NCBI RefSeq assembly: GCF_965644225.1
Contig: NZ_CBFFRJ010000113.1
Span: forward strand, 1 to 16,614
Direction: 5' to 3'
Origin: CBFFRJ01 sp965644225
Lineage (GTDB): Bacteria > Pseudomonadota > Gammaproteobacteria > Enterobacterales > Enterobacteriaceae
Length of the DNA stretch: 16,614 bases
Shown one piece after another: positions 1 to 7,969 of this stretch. Every line of letters begins with the position of its first letter. Positions within the stretch are counted from its first letter, which is position 1. The notes below the pieces were generated by a model. It did not search any database. It was not told the origin of the DNA and saw only the letters and a program-made list of their open reading frames with translations. A program made the translations under genes and the position numbers.

Positions 1-20
1 CAGATTCGCGCGACTGACTT

Positions 21-60
21 AAAGGTCAAACCTTTCGGAGTCCCCCGGCAAAGCCGGGGG
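21..60 (+). terminator. Two tandem hairpins upstream of ynfE
   Basis: AAAGGT-CAA-ACCTTT (21-35) is a perfect 6-bp stem. CCCCCGGC-AAA-GCCGGGGG (42-60) is a perfect 8-bp GC stem followed by TTTACC. The second looks like an intrinsic terminator with a weak U tract, probably of a gene to the left of the window. A role in the 5' leader of ynfE is also possible. The upstream gene is not visible, so the assignment is inference. Confidence 0.45.
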
Positions 61-136
61 TTTACCGGACTTAATTAGCCAGACATTAGTTCCGTTGCGT
101 TATTACTTTTAGATCTTACTTATACTGGAGTGAGCT

Positions 137-2574
137 ATGTCCAACGATGAATACCCGGCTGGGATCAGCCGACGAACGCTCGTCAAAAGTAGCGCGTTGG
201 GCAGCCTTGCCCTCGCCGCCAGCAGTTTTTCGCTGCCGTTCGGTATGCGTACCGCCGCGGCTGCGGTGCAAAATGCAATGAAACCCGCCGGGGACAAAAT
301 TGTCTGGGGAGCCTGCTCCGTTAACTGCGGAAGCCGCTGTGCACTGCATTTTCACGTCAGTGACAACGAAGTGACCTGGGTTGAAACCGATAATACCGGG
401 GACGATGTATACGGCAATCATCAGGTCCGGGCCTGCCTGCGAGGTCGTTCTATTCGCCGTCGAATTAATCACCCGGACCGTCTGAATTATCCGATGAAGC
501 GCGTCGGTAAACGCGGCGAAGGCAAGTTCGAGCGCATTAGCTGGGACGAAGCCCTCGATACCCTGGCGACCAGCCTGAAAAACACCGTGGCGAAGTACGG
601 CAACGAAGCGGTCTACATTAACTATTCTTCCGGGATCGTGGGGGGGAATATCACCCGTTCGTCCCCTTCCGCGTCAATCATTGCGCGTCTGATGAACCTG
701 TACGGCGGTTTTCTTGGCCAGTACGGCACCTACAGCACCGCGCAAATTGCCTATGCGATGCCTTATACCTACGGCTCTAACGAAGGTAACAGCACCTCAG
801 ATATCGAAAACAGCAAACTGGTGGTGATGTTTGGCAATAACCCGGCTGAAACCCGCATGAGCGGCGGGGCATCACTTATTTCCTTGAACAGGCGCGCGAG
901 CGCAGCAATGCGCGGATGATCGTTATCGACCCGCGCTATACCGATACGGCTGCCGGACGTGAAGATGAGTGGATCCCAATCCGTCCCGGAACCGATGCCG
1001 CGCTGGTCTGTGGGCTGGCCTGGGTACTGATCAATGAAAATCTGGTGGATCAGGCCTTTCTCGACGCTTACTGCGTCGGCTATGACGAGAAAACCCTGCC
1101 TGCCGATGCCCCGGCTAACGGGCACTACAAAGCCTGGATCCTCGGCGAAGGGGACGACGGCACTGCCAAAACCCCGCAATGGGCGTCCGCCATCACCGGT
1201 ATTCCGGCAGACCGCATTATTAAACTCGCGCGGGAAATCGGCAGCGCCAAACCGGCGTATATCTGCCAGGGCTGGGGGCCGCAGCGTCAGGCTAATGGCG
1301 AGCAGACGTCCCGAGCGATTGCCATGCTGCCCATTCTCACCGGCAACGTGGGGATTAACGGCGGTAACAGCGGCGCGCGTGAGTCCACCTACACCATCAC
1401 CATCGAACGGATGCCGATCCCGGAAAACCCGGTGAAAACCAAAATTTCCTGCTTCACCTGGACCGACGCCATTGTCCGTGGCCCGGAGATGACCGCCCTG
1501 CGTGACGGCGTGCAGGGGAAAGACAAGCTGGATGTGCCCATTAAGTTTATCTGGAACTACGCCGGGAACACCATTACCAACCAGCATGGGGACATCAACC
1601 GTACTCACAACATTTTGCAGGACGACACCAAATGCGAAATGATTGTGGTTATCGAAAACTTTATGACCTCGTCGGCAAAATATGCCGATCTGCTGCTGCC
1701 GGACCTGATGTCCGTCGAGCAGGAAGATATTATCCCCAACGACTATGCCGGGAATATGGGCTACCTGCTGTTCCTGCAACCGATCACCACGCCGAAATTT
1801 GAACGTAAACCGATTTACTGGATAACCAGCGAAATCGCCCGCCGCCTTGGGCCTGATATTTATCAAAAATTCACCGAGGGTCGAACCCAGGAGGAGTGGC
1901 TTAAGCACCTGTATGCCAAAATGCTCGCCAAAGATCCGCAGTTGCCGTCTTACGAAGAACTTAAAAAAATGGGCATCTATAAACGCAAAGATCCTAATGG
2001 ACACTTTGTGGCCTATAAAAAGTTCCGCGATGACCCGGTTGCGAACCCACTAAAAACGCCATCTGGCAAAATCGAAATCTACTCAAGCCGTCTGGCGAAA
2101 ATTGCCGGTAGCTGGGAGTTACAAAAAGATGAGGTGATCAGCGCCCTGCCGATCTACGCCTCAACCTTTGAAGGCTGGGATGACCCTTCGCGCGCCACAT
2201 TCCCGTTGCAGATGTACGGCTTCCACTACAAATCCCGAACCCACTCCACTTACGGCAACATCGATGTGCTGGATGCGGCCTGCCGCCAGGAAGTGTGGCT
2301 CAACCCGATTGATGCGCAAAAACGCGGGATCGCCAATGGCGATATGGTGCGGGTCTTTAATGCCCGCGGCGAAGTACGGATTGCCGCAAAAGTCACCCCC
2401 CGTATTATGCCCGGCGTCAGCGCCATGGGTCAGGGAGCCTGGCACGATGCCAGTATGACCGGCGATCGCATTGACCATGGTGGCTGTGTGAACACGCTGA
2501 CCACCCAGCGCCCTTCGCCGCTGGCAAAAGGCAACCCCCAGCACACCAATCTGGTTGAAATTGAGAAGGTTTGA
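137..2574 (+). pseudogene. ynfE: ynfE: DMSO/selenate reductase-type molybdoenzyme catalytic subunit, frameshifted
   Basis: Catalytic subunit of a DmsABC-type anaerobic reductase (YnfE is linked to selenate reduction in E. coli), periplasmic and carrying Mo-bisMGD. The N-terminus has a Tat signal with SRRTLVK at residues 11-17, followed by a hydrophobic stretch and AAAA. A [4Fe-4S] motif follows: Cys60, Cys64, Cys68 and Cys100. The likely Mo ligand is one of the serines near residues 164-165. The frame breaks after residue about 243. Frame 1 continues into unrelated residues and stops at 917-919, while family sequence (ITYFLEQARERSNARMIVID) resumes in another frame from about 870 and runs to 2574. 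One missing base in the GGGG at 866-869 explains this. Repaired length is about 812 residues, close to the roughly 808 of YnfE. The N-terminus matches YnfE better than YnfF. A GGAG Shine-Dalgarno precedes the ATG. It may be a true pseudogene or a homopolymer error. Confidence 0.9.
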
Positions 2575-2584
2575 GGAGTAGCCG

Positions 2585-3202
2585 ATGACAACCCAATATG
2601 GATTTTTTATTGATTCCGCCCGCTGCACCGGCTGCAAAACCTGTGAGCTGGCCTGTAAAGATTACAAAAATTTGACCCCGGAAGTCAGTTTTCGCCGCAT
2701 CTACGAATACGCCGGGGGTAACTGGCAGGAAGACAACGGCGTCTGGCATCAGAATGTGTTTGCCTATTGCCTGTCGATTGCCTGTAACCACTGCGAAGAT
2801 CCGGCCTGCACCAAAGTTTGCCCCAGCGGAGCGATGCACAAGCGTGACGACGGCTTTGTGGTGGTAAACGAAGATATCTGCATCGGCTGTCGTTACTGCC
2901 ATATGGCCTGCCCCTACGGCGCGCCGCAGTACAATGCGCAGAAAGGCCATATGACCAAATGCGATGGCTGCTACAGCCGTGTTGCAGAAGGTCACAAGCC
3001 GATTTGCGTCGAATCCTGCCCGCTGCGGGCGCTGGATTTTGGCCCGATTGATGAACTGCGTAAAACCCACGGCGAACTGGCCGCCGTTGCGCCGCTTCCG
3101 GCCGCACGTTTCACAAAGCCGTGCATTGTGATTAAACCTAACGCCAACAGCCGCCCTACCGGGGACACCACCGGCTTTCTGGCTAACCCGCAGGAGGTGT
3201 GA
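2585..3202 (+). CDS. ynfG: DmsB-type four-cluster ferredoxin subunit YnfG
   Basis: Electron-transfer subunit that passes electrons from the quinol-oxidising anchor to the molybdenum subunit; it is co-exported with the catalytic subunit and has no signal peptide of its own. Four cysteine groups that bind [4Fe-4S] clusters are visible: Cys14/17/20/24, Cys67/70/75/79, Cys99/102/105/109 and Cys126/129/141/145. Length is 205 residues, the same as E. coli YnfG. The start follows ynfE by 10 bases with a GAGGAG ribosome site, and the stop is 1 base before the ynfH ATG, so it is translated as part of one operon. The sequence is intact although the catalytic gene upstream is not. Confidence 0.95.
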   Translation: MTTQYGFFIDSARCTGCKTCELACKDYKNLTPEVSFRRIYEYAGGNWQEDNGVWHQNVFAYCLSIACNHCEDPACTKVCPSGAMHKRDDGFVVVNEDICIGCRYCHMACPYGAPQYNAQKGHMTKCDGCYSRVAEGHKPICVESCPLRALDFGPIDELRKTHGELAAVAPLPAARFTKPCIVIKPNANSRPTGDTTGFLANPQEV

Positions 3203-3203
3203 G

Positions 3204-4061
3204 ATGGGTAACGGATGGCATGAATGGCCGCTGGTGTTATTTACCGTACTTGGCCAGTGCGTGGCGGGCGGCTTAATCGTAATGGGGCTCGGCTGGATGG
3301 CGGCGAAAGACGACTCTGCACGCCAGCTGCGCATTACCCGCAGTATGTTCTTTTTATGGCTGCTGATGGGCGTGGGCTTTATCGCCTCCATGATGCACCT
3401 GGGCTCGCCACTGCGGGCGTTTAACTCCCTGAACCGGGTCGGCGCTTCGGCGCTGAGCAACGAAATCGCTGCAGGTTCGCTGTTCTTCGCCGTGGGCGGA
3501 TTCTGGTGGCTGCTGGCGGTGCTCGGCAAAATGCCGGCGGCGCTGGGTAAAATCTGGCTTATTGTCAGCATGGCGCTCGGCGTTGCCTTTGTGGTGGCGA
3601 TGACCCGGGTGTATCAGATTGATACCGTGCCGACCTGGCACACCGCTTACACCACGGTGGGTTTCTTCCTGACCATGCTGCTCGGCGGGCCGCTGCTGGC
3701 GGCGCTGCTGCTGCGCCTGGCCGGAAGCACATTTAACGGTGCCACCTTTGCCACCCTGAGCGTTGCGGCGCTGCTGGCAAGCCTGGCGCTGGTAATGTTG
3801 CAGGGGATGAGTTTAAGCGCCGTGCACAGTTCGGTGGTACAGGCAGATGCGCTGGTGCCGGACTACGCGCTGCTCCAGGTCTGGCGGATGCTGCTGCTGG
3901 TTGCCGGGCTGGGCTGCTGGATTTGCCCTCTGGTGATGCGCAGACAACCACGTGCAATCAGCCTGTTTGCCGGGGTGACGCTGGTGCTGGTCGGTGAACT
4001 GATTGGCCGTGGCCTGTTCTATGGCTTACATATGACAGTCGGTATGGCCGTCGCGGGTTAA
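3204..4061 (+). CDS. ynfH: DmsC-type membrane anchor subunit YnfH
   Basis: Integral membrane anchor of the reductase; by family it oxidises menaquinol and docks the YnfE-YnfG pair on the periplasmic face. The 285-residue product is hydrophobic throughout, with about eight predicted transmembrane segments, in line with the DmsC family (YnfH is about 284 residues). The start has a strong AGGAGG site that lies inside the end of ynfG. The gene is intact and followed 19 bases later by dmsD. Confidence 0.93.
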   Translation: MGNGWHEWPLVLFTVLGQCVAGGLIVMGLGWMAAKDDSARQLRITRSMFFLWLLMGVGFIASMMHLGSPLRAFNSLNRVGASALSNEIAAGSLFFAVGGFWWLLAVLGKMPAALGKIWLIVSMALGVAFVVAMTRVYQIDTVPTWHTAYTTVGFFLTMLLGGPLLAALLLRLAGSTFNGATFATLSVAALLASLALVMLQGMSLSAVHSSVVQADALVPDYALLQVWRMLLLVAGLGCWICPLVMRRQPRAISLFAGVTLVLVGELIGRGLFYGLHMTVGMAVAG

Positions 4062-4080
4062 TCACTCTCAGGAAACAGCA

Positions 4081-4695
4081 ATGACTGACAACCTCTACGG
4101 CGACGATTTCGCCTTTACCGCCAGGATCCTCGGGATGCTGTTTTACTCGCCGCCGGACAGTGAACCGGTAAAACCGATTATCGGGGCATTCTTAAACGGT
4201 GACTGGCAAACGCAATGGCCGCTGCCAGCCCAGAGTCTGGCCCCGCTGGCGCAGGGGTTTACCACCGTCAGTGAAGAGCCTCTTGATGCGGCCTGGCAGC
4301 GCCTGTTTATCGGCCCCTGGGCACTGCCTGCGCCGCCCAGGGGATCCGTGTGGCTCGACAAAGAAAGCGTCATCTTTGGCGACTCGACGCTGGCCCTGCG
4401 CCAGTGGATGCGCGAGAACCAGATTGTCTGGCATGCGCAGGAAAACGAGCCTGAAGATCATTTTGGCACCCTGCTGCTGCTCGCCGCCTGGCTTGCAGAG
4501 AACCGACAATACGCCGCCTGCGACGCACTCCTGGCCTGGCATCTTCTGCCCTGGTCCGGGCGATTTCTGACGGTGTTTTGTGAACAGGCCGGGCATCCGT
4601 TCTGGCAGGCGCTGGGGATGCTGGCGCAAAGGACGCTGGCACACTGGCAGTCGCAGCTCCTCATGCCGGTGGCTGATAAACCGCTCTGGCGTTGA
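4081..4695 (+). CDS. dmsD: DmsD, Tat proofreading chaperone for the reductase
   Basis: Cytoplasmic redox-enzyme maturation protein (TorD/DmsD family) that binds the twin-arginine leader of DmsA/YnfE-type precursors and holds them until the cofactor is inserted. The 204-residue all-helical product equals E. coli DmsD in length. It keeps the family core: WPLP, the WQRLF(I)GPWALP segment at about residues 76-88, GSVWLD, FGDSTLALRQWM and the NEPEDHFG motif near residues 121-128. An AGGA site lies just upstream of the ATG. It is the last gene of the operon and is followed by a terminator. E. coli has clcB next; here bioD2 comes next on the other strand. Confidence 0.95.
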   Translation: MTDNLYGDDFAFTARILGMLFYSPPDSEPVKPIIGAFLNGDWQTQWPLPAQSLAPLAQGFTTVSEEPLDAAWQRLFIGPWALPAPPRGSVWLDKESVIFGDSTLALRQWMRENQIVWHAQENEPEDHFGTLLLLAAWLAENRQYAACDALLAWHLLPWSGRFLTVFCEQAGHPFWQALGMLAQRTLAHWQSQLLMPVADKPLWR

Positions 4696-4711
4696 GGCCG
4701 TTAAAAACCAC

Positions 4712-4749
4712 AAAGGGCGCAAGTGACAACGTCACCTGCACCCTTTTTT
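4712..4749 (+). terminator. Intrinsic terminator of the ynfE-dmsD operon
   Basis: The stem AAGGG.GCA.GTGAC pairs with GTCAC.TGC.CCCTT across an AAC loop, with two single mismatches, and the right arm runs into TTTTTT. It lies 17 bases after the dmsD stop, between convergent genes. Confidence 0.9.
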
Positions 4750-4792
4750 ATGCCTGCTTTTTACTCTGGCAACAGGCTATTTTTCTGACGGA

Positions 4793-5488
4793 TTACGCCA
4801 GAATTCGATCCGCCACCAGCATGCCGTTCGCCATCTGCAAATTGATATACTGCGCCAGCTCACGCTGTTCAGCCCGAGGCAGATAAGGCAACTCACCGAC
4901 CAGCGGCGCGGGCAGTTTACGGCTCAGAACGTTGATTATCTCAGCGTAGTGCGCAAGCCCAGGGTTGATACGGTTCGCCACCCAGCCAATCAGCGGCAGA
5001 CCGTCGCTGGCAATGGCCTGCGCGGTCAACAGGGCATGGTTGATACAGCCTTCCTGAATACCCACCACCATCACCACCGCCATCTGCTCCTGCACCACCC
5101 ACTCAGAGAGCGGGCGCAGATCGTTCATCAGACTGCGCCAGCCGCCGGTACCCTCAACGACCACATGATCAACCCGGTCGCAAAGATGGGCCAGACCATT
5201 AGACAGAAGGGTGTAATTAATCGGAAAACTATGCGCGACGCTACTTTCATCTTCACTGAGCGCAACAGGATTCACCGCCGAATAGGGCAACTCTATGGAC
5301 GAAACACTTTGCAAAACCATCGCATCTTTATTGCGCAGGCCCTCTGGTGTCTCTTTACTCCCTTTAGCGACCGGTTTGTAACCCGCGACGGTTCTGCCAC
5401 TGGCCGCCAGCGCCTGAAGCAGCGCGCGGGACACCACTGTCTTCCCGACAGACGTATCAGTACCCGTTACAAAGAAACGCTTAAGCAT
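4793..5488 (-). CDS. bioD2: Dethiobiotin synthetase paralogue BioD2 (YnfK)
   Basis: ATP-dependent dethiobiotin synthetase family: closes the ureido ring of dethiobiotin from 7,8-diaminopelargonic acid and CO2 in biotin synthesis. The P-loop GTDTSVGKT is at residues 9-17, and the conserved VVEGTGGW segment follows at about residue 110. It is close to E. coli YnfK along its whole length (231 residues). I chose the ATG at 5488 rather than an in-frame ATG four codons upstream, because GGAG is correctly spaced from 5488 and overlaps the upstream candidate. It is not in a bio operon, which fits the second, stand-alone copy. Its contribution to biotin synthesis cannot be judged from sequence. Confidence 0.92.
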   Translation of the reverse strand: MLKRFFVTGTDTSVGKTVVSRALLQALAASGRTVAGYKPVAKGSKETPEGLRNKDAMVLQSVSSIELPYSAVNPVALSEDESSVAHSFPINYTLLSNGLAHLCDRVDHVVVEGTGGWRSLMNDLRPLSEWVVQEQMAVVMVVGIQEGCINHALLTAQAIASDGLPLIGWVANRINPGLAHYAEIINVLSRKLPAPLVGELPYLPRAEQRELAQYINLQMANGMLVADRILA

Positions 5489-5613
5489 CGCTAACTCCAC
5501 CGTTATGCTACGAAAATATAAATAAGGAAAATAATTCAGTGGTGGAAGTCTATGTTAAGCGTCAGTCAGGCAGCTTGAGATAGCGCAATATTTAGTACAA
5601 CAACAGGAAAATG

Positions 5614-6834
5614 TCAGCCCTGTAACAGACGGATAAGCAGAGAACCGTTATACATCGCGTCTTTTACCAGTGCGGCGCCTGCCATGGTGCCCTGATTAGT
5701 GAATTGCGTACTTTCAACGGCGATATGCTTACTGTAGGCCGGAAGGGACTGCTGACGAACACAGTCAGCAATGGCCGGGAAGAGGATTTCCGCCGCTTTG
5801 CTCAGCGGCGAACCAATAAGAATTTTTTGTGGATTGAATAAATTCACCATAATGGCCAGAATGCGGCCGACATTGGCCCCCACGCCGCTGATAATGTCTT
5901 TCGCCAGCAGGTCTCCCCGCAGGGCGGCATCGCACAATGACTCCACCGTCAGCGGTTGCTGATGCAGCATTGAGCTCATCGACTGGCTCATACGCAGTTG
6001 CGCCAGCTCCAGCACGCTCTCAACGCTGGCAATGGTTTCCAGGCACCCATGGTTACCGCAATAACAGCGTTTACCGTAGGGATCGACCTGGGTATGGCCA
6101 ATCTCCACCAGGCTGCTGCTACCCGCATGCAGCAGGCGTCCATCGGTGATGACTCCTGCCCCCACGTTATGGTCAATCACTACCTGAATCACATCCCGCG
6201 CCCCGCGCGAGGCGCCAAAAAGAGCCTCCGCCATGGTCCAGGCGCTGATATCGTGCTGTACATACACCGGCACGCCCGTGTGCTTTTCCAGCGCCTCGCC
6301 CAGCGGCATATCCTTCACATCGTCATAAAACGGCATGCGATGGACGATGCCATTTTCCGTATCAATGATCCCCGGCAAGGTGATGGCGATAGCGGTCAGA
6401 CGTTCGAGTTTCTGCGTATGACGGGTAAAGAAGGCATCGATATGATTGATGATCCGCGCCAGCAACGGCGTTTCGTCGGTAAGGGGCAGCTCAAGCAGCT
6501 CTTCAACAACCAGCTTACTGCTCAGGTCACGCAGGGAGAGGACGATTTCCGCCCGGCTGATACGTAAAGAGAGATAGTGCCAGGCTTCGGTTTCCACCAT
6601 CAGCCCCACCGCTGGCCGCCCGCGGCTGCCAGGCTCCTGAATTTCGGTCTCCTGTACCAGGTGTGCTTCCAGCATTTCACGCACAATCTTGGTAATACTG
6701 GCGGGCGCAAGCTGTGCCAGTCTTGAAAGATCGATGCGCGAAACCGGGCCAAGCTGATCAATAAGGCGATAGACCGCCCCTGCGTTGGTCTGCTTAATTT
6801 GATCAATATGACCAGGCTGACTATCAGCAACCAC
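5614..6834 (-). CDS. mlc: Mlc (DgsA), ROK-family repressor of glucose-uptake genes
   Basis: Transcriptional repressor of ptsG, manXYZ, malT, ptsHI and its own gene. It is inactivated by binding dephosphorylated EIICB-Glc (PtsG) at the membrane during glucose transport. The 406 residues match E. coli Mlc in length. There is a winged helix-turn-helix at about residues 20-62 and a ROK-type C-terminal domain. The structural zinc ligands His247, Cys257, Cys259 and Cys264 are all present in the GHTQVDPYGKRCYCGNHGC segment, and the tail LLIRLLQG is kept. The start is GTG, as in E. coli, with GGGAG at a good distance. The promoter region lies between this gene and ynfL. Confidence 0.97.
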   Translation of the reverse strand: MVADSQPGHIDQIKQTNAGAVYRLIDQLGPVSRIDLSRLAQLAPASITKIVREMLEAHLVQETEIQEPGSRGRPAVGLMVETEAWHYLSLRISRAEIVLSLRDLSSKLVVEELLELPLTDETPLLARIINHIDAFFTRHTQKLERLTAIAITLPGIIDTENGIVHRMPFYDDVKDMPLGEALEKHTGVPVYVQHDISAWTMAEALFGASRGARDVIQVVIDHNVGAGVITDGRLLHAGSSSLVEIGHTQVDPYGKRCYCGNHGCLETIASVESVLELAQLRMSQSMSSMLHQQPLTVESLCDAALRGDLLAKDIISGVGANVGRILAIMVNLFNPQKILIGSPLSKAAEILFPAIADCVRQQSLPAYSKHIAVESTQFTNQGTMAGAALVKDAMYNGSLLIRLLQG

Positions 6835-6846
6835 CTCTGACTCCCT

Positions 6847-6867
6847 TTATTTTTGAGCTCGAAATAA
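6847..6867 (-). promoter_or_regulatory. Candidate Mlc operator (autoregulation)
   Basis: The arms TTATTT and AAATAA are separated by 9 bases, which fits the Mlc/NagC operator pattern. The site is 13 bases upstream of the mlc start codon, so bound Mlc would block its own transcription. Mlc autoregulation is known in E. coli; the site here is read from the sequence only. Confidence 0.7.
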
Positions 6868-6901
6868 ACTTTTCGATATGGTGAAGCACTTCATGAGTCG
6901 C

Positions 6902-6938
6902 CGTCAAATATTTACGTAGCCTTGTGATTTACAGCACA
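6902..6938 (-). promoter_or_regulatory. mlc promoter region with CRP site
   Basis: TGTGA-N6-GCACA (6923-6938) differs from the CRP consensus by one base. TTGACG on the - strand (6902-6907) could be the -35 element. If so, the CRP site would be centred near -61.5 and transcription would start near 6869, just before the Mlc operator. The -10 element is weak (CATATC or CACCAT at non-ideal spacing). Confidence 0.6.
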
Positions 6939-6964
6939 TTTTTCAGGGGGGTATTGCGCAATTT

Positions 6965-7861
6965 TCATCCATTTACTGCGCCGATCAGTTTTTGTTTGAA
7001 ACGCCGTGCCGCCGTTCCCTGCTCACGATGTTTTGCCCACACCAGCCACATTTCCGAAATCGCATCTTCCTCAAGGATCGGTACCCAGCGAATTTCATTC
7101 AGCTGCACGCGGCGAAACGACGCGGGCAAAATCGAAACGCCCAGCCCGGCGGCAACCAGGCCGATAATGGTCATCGCTTCGCCCACCTCCTGAGTGATGG
7201 TCGGCGTCAGGTTATAGCGGCGCAGCAGGCCGAGAATATCGTCATACAATCCGGTTCCCACATGTGGATCGAAAAAGACAAAGGGTTCCTGCGCCAGCTC
7301 CACCAGCGAGACCCCCTTTTTGGCGGCCAGCGGGTGATCGCGGTGGATCATCGCCAGCAGCGGTTCACGTAAAATCACCTCCCACGCCAGGTTATCCGGC
7401 AGCAGGGTGTTGCGCATCAGCCCCAGCTCCAGCCCGCCATCGTTAAGGGGGGCTATCTGCTCGCGGGTGTTGATTTCACGGGTCTGAATATGCACGTCCG
7501 GGTAGAGCTGGCGAAAGGATGAGAGGGTGTCGGAAACCGCTTTAATAAAGGGCGCGGACGAGGTAAAGCCAATCCGCAACTCGCCGGTTTCCCCCTGGTG
7601 AAGACGGGCCGCGCGGGCAGCGGCCTCTTCAACCTGGCTTAAAATCTGTCGGCTGTCGGCGAGAAACTGCCGCCCGGCCGCCGTCAGCGAGACGCTGCGG
7701 TTAGTCCGGGCGAACAATCTGGCGCCTATTTGCTGCTCCAGAATCTGGATTTGCTGGCTCAACGGCGGCTGGGAAATGTTAAGCCGGGCGGCGGCGTGGC
7801 CAAAATGCAGCTCTTCGGCAACGGCAATAAAATAGCGAAGATGGCGAAGTTCAATATTCAT
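6965..7861 (-). CDS. ynfL: LysR-family regulator YnfL
   Basis: LysR-type transcriptional regulator, 298 residues. An N-terminal winged helix-turn-helix spans about residues 1-60, with the recognition segment near LHFGHAAARLNISQPPLSQ. The linker helix follows, then a periplasmic-binding-protein-like effector domain from about residue 90. The ligand is unknown. It is divergent from the MFS exporter ynfM with 108 bases between them, the usual arrangement when a LysR protein controls the neighbouring transporter. The start ATG is chosen by alignment to MNIELRHLRYF, the canonical LysR N-terminus. Confidence 0.9.
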   Translation of the reverse strand: MNIELRHLRYFIAVAEELHFGHAAARLNISQPPLSQQIQILEQQIGARLFARTNRSVSLTAAGRQFLADSRQILSQVEEAAARAARLHQGETGELRIGFTSSAPFIKAVSDTLSSFRQLYPDVHIQTREINTREQIAPLNDGGLELGLMRNTLLPDNLAWEVILREPLLAMIHRDHPLAAKKGVSLVELAQEPFVFFDPHVGTGLYDDILGLLRRYNLTPTITQEVGEAMTIIGLVAAGLGVSILPASFRRVQLNEIRWVPILEEDAISEMWLVWAKHREQGTAARRFKQKLIGAVNG

Positions 7862-7883
7862 ATTCTAAAAGTATTATTTGAGA

Positions 7884-7898
7884 CTATTAATATATTAG
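7884..7898. promoter_or_regulatory. Candidate LysR box between ynfL and ynfM
   Basis: CTA-N9-TAG contains T-N11-A in an imperfect dyad, inside the AT-rich divergent intergenic region. It is a plausible YnfL binding site. A second dyad, GAATATTC, follows a few bases downstream. No binding data can be inferred. Confidence 0.35.
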
Positions 7899-7931
7899 AC
7901 AGAATATTCCGCATTTCATACCCTTACTGTT

Positions 7932-7950
7932 ATCCCCGTCTTGTCGGGAT
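7932..7950 (+). other. Small stem-loop in ynfM leader
   Basis: ATCCCCG-TCTTGT-CGGGAT forms a 6-bp stem with one bulged C, ending 9 bases before the AAGGA ribosome site of ynfM. It may be a leader structure or chance. Confidence 0.25.
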
Positions 7951-7969
7951 CCCCATCTAAGGACAAAAA

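Noticed and set aside
866..869. Programmed ribosomal frameshift in ynfE
   Set aside because: There is no slippery heptamer with a downstream pseudoknot that I can see, and homologues use a single frame; a missing base explains it more simply.
769..2004. 411-codon open frame on the - strand opposite ynfE
   Set aside because: It is fully antisense to a recognised molybdoenzyme gene, has no family resemblance, and its low-complexity GC-driven composition is typical of shadow frames.
2417..3571. 384-codon open frame on the - strand across ynfE, ynfG and ynfH
   Set aside because: It overlaps three well-supported genes on the other strand and encodes nothing recognisable.
4949..5494. 181-codon open frame on the + strand over bioD2
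   Set aside because: It is antisense to a gene with a clear P-loop and full-length homology; the His/Arg-rich product is a shadow.
5998..6567. 189-codon open frame on the + strand over mlc
   Set aside because: It is antisense to mlc, which is conserved throughout.
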